The notes under the pieces were generated by a model, which did not search any database, was not told the origin of the DNA, and saw only the letters and a list, made by a program, of their open reading frames with translations. Source: Actinomycetota bacterium (GTDB lineage: Bacteria > Actinomycetota > Acidimicrobiia > Acidimicrobiales > JACCXE01). From it: a stretch of DNA of 7,700 nucleotides. The position numbers and the translations under genes are program-made. Position 1 is the first letter of the stretch, and each line of letters opens with the position of its first letter. Below are positions 6,863 through 7,700 of this stretch, piece by piece. The DNA is taken from the NCBI GenBank assembly GCA_013697265.1, contig JACCXE010000230.1:1-7700 (forward strand), given 5' to 3'.

Positions 6863-7321
6863 GACGTCGCGGGGACGATCGGCAAGGGCCTGGCCGCCGG
6901 GATCGTCGGCACTGCGGCCATGACGGTTTCGAGCACGTTGGAGGCCAAGCTCCGCAAGCGCGAAGCCAGTTCGGCGCCGTCGGACGCGGCGGGCAAGGTG
7001 CTCGGTGTGCAGCCGCGCGACGAGGAAGGTAAAGCGCGTTTCAGCACGGCCGTTCACTGGGCGTTCGGCACAGGTTGGGGCGCGGCGCGCGGCGCGTGGG
7101 CTGTGCTCGGCGTTCGCCGCGGCCCGGGCACCGTGGCCCATTTCGCCACGGTATGGGGCAACGAATTGATCTCTTTGCCGAAGCTCGGCGTCGCCCCGCC
7201 CGTCAAGGAATGGGGTTCCAAAGAGTTGGCCATCGACGCGTTTCACCACGCGGTGTACGCCGTAGCGACCGGGCTCGCGTTCGAGTTCCTCGACCGTCAC
7301 TCGAACAGTTCGGGCCACTGA
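6851..7321 (+). CDS. Small hypothetical membrane protein, about four membrane segments
   Basis: I do not recognise a named family for this 156-residue protein, though similar small membrane proteins occur in actinobacteria. The sequence suggests four hydrophobic, glycine/alanine-rich segments: about 10-30 (IGKGLAAGIVGTAAM), 65-88 (VHWAFGTGWGAARGAW), 94-114 (GTVAHFATVWGN) and 129-147 (DAFHHAVYAVATG). Between the first two is a charged loop with basic KLRKRE (33-38) and acidic RDEEGK (56-61) stretches. Histidines H69, H97, H132 and H133 and tryptophans W70 and W102 sit in or near the membrane segments, which may point to metal, heme or proton handling, but this is only inferred. The ATG at 6851 is the first plausible in-frame start; only a distant GGGG precedes it, so the ribosome site is weak. 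The gene is transcribed away from the operon and ends 47 bases before the convergent transporter gene. Confidence 0.72.
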   Translation: MRIGDVAGTIGKGLAAGIVGTAAMTVSSTLEAKLRKREASSAPSDAAGKVLGVQPRDEEGKARFSTAVHWAFGTGWGAARGAWAVLGVRRGPGTVAHFATVWGNELISLPKLGVAPPVKEWGSKELAIDAFHHAVYAVATGLAFEFLDRHSNSSGH

Positions 7322-7368
7322 TCAACTCTCGCCTGCACTGTCCGAAATCCGAGCGATGTACACGCCCC
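7322..7368. other. Convergent gap between membrane protein and transporter genes, no clear terminator
   Basis: Two genes converge on these 47 bases. I see no stem-loop followed by a T run in either direction, so an intrinsic terminator is not apparent. Termination may depend on Rho or lie inside the neighbouring genes. Confidence 0.4.
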
Positions 7369-7700
7369 TCAGATCTTGGTGACGCCCTGGCCGGCCAGGA
7401 ACAACCCCACCACGACGATGACCACGCCCGTCCCGATGGGGAGCATGCGGCTGAACCAAGCCAGGCGCTCCCGTCGTTCCGCGGTGACGTAGCGCCGGTC
7501 GAGGGCGCCGCGGGTCTTGAGCAGGACCAGCCCGGCTCCCGTGAGGGTGAGCGCCATGCCCACGCCGTAGGCAACCACCAGCACGACGCCGAACCAGGTG
7601 CGTCGCAGGGCGATGGCGCCGAGCAACACGACCACCGCGGACGGCGACGGCAGGAATCCGCCGACGAAGCCCATGGCTATCAAGCTGCCCCAGGTGATGG
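7369..7700 (-). CDS. Nickel/cobalt transporter, NicO/RcnA family (C-terminal part, cut by window edge)
   Basis: The last 109 residues of a polytopic inner-membrane protein whose beginning lies beyond base 7700; the frame stays open to the edge (ITWGSLIAMGF...). The stretch GGFLPSPSAVVVLLGAIAL followed by WFGVVLVVAYGVGMALTLTG is characteristic of the NicO/RcnA family, whose members export or import Ni2+/Co2+. RcnA has PCP where this has PSPS. Three hydrophobic segments are visible: one carrying the PSPS motif, one beginning at WFGVV, and a last one at MLPIGTGVVIVVVGLFLAG. They are separated by a charged loop (DRRYVTAERRERLAW). The protein ends GQGVTKI. No link to the other genes in the window is evident. 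The metal and the direction of transport cannot be told from this fragment. Confidence 0.72.
   Translation of the reverse strand, partial: ITWGSLIAMGFVGGFLPSPSAVVVLLGAIALRRTWFGVVLVVAYGVGMALTLTGAGLVLLKTRGALDRRYVTAERRERLAWFSRMLPIGTGVVIVVVGLFLAGQGVTKI

Noticed and set aside
7387..7398. Palindrome CTGGCCGGCCAG as a terminator between the convergent genes
   Set aside because: It lies inside the transporter coding region (LAGQ), has no loop and no T run.

Overview
The window is very GC-rich DNA, with almost every base under a gene, GTG starts and 4-base gene overlaps. This suits a free-living, high-GC bacterium. The close similarity of the leftmost protein to mycobacterial EgtD, and the style of the small membrane protein, suggest Actinomycetota. 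That assignment is inferred, and I cannot name a genus.

Bases 2-6739 hold four genes on the minus strand that look like one operon. In transcription order they are: a mandelate-racemase-type enolase superfamily enzyme (6739-5627); a long one-chain FAD/iron-sulfur 2-hydroxyacid dehydrogenase of the YdiJ type (5630-2748); a thiamine-diphosphate enzyme of the pyruvate oxidase/acetolactate synthase family (2751-985); and EgtD, the histidine N-alpha-methyltransferase of ergothioneine synthesis (988-2). Each of the three junctions is a 4-base stop/start overlap (GTGA, GTGA, ATGA), so translation is probably coupled throughout. EgtD stops 1 base before the window edge, so the operon may continue to the left.

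The first three enzymes could form an acid-catabolism route: proton abstraction (racemisation or dehydration) of a hydroxy acid, oxidation of a D-2-hydroxy acid to a 2-oxo acid, then ThDP-dependent decarboxylation. The substrate is unknown. Why a hercynine-forming methyltransferase is coupled to this set is the main open question.

Bases 6740-6850 are a divergent intergenic region with an AT-rich island, a strong inverted repeat, and a second small palindrome that includes the start codon of the plus-strand gene. That gene (6851-7321) encodes a small membrane protein I cannot name. After a 47-base convergent gap comes the C-terminal part of a NicO/RcnA-type nickel/cobalt transporter on the minus strand (7369 to beyond 7700). 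I see no RNA genes, mobile elements, CRISPR arrays or clear terminators, and no gene-free stretch over 300 bases.
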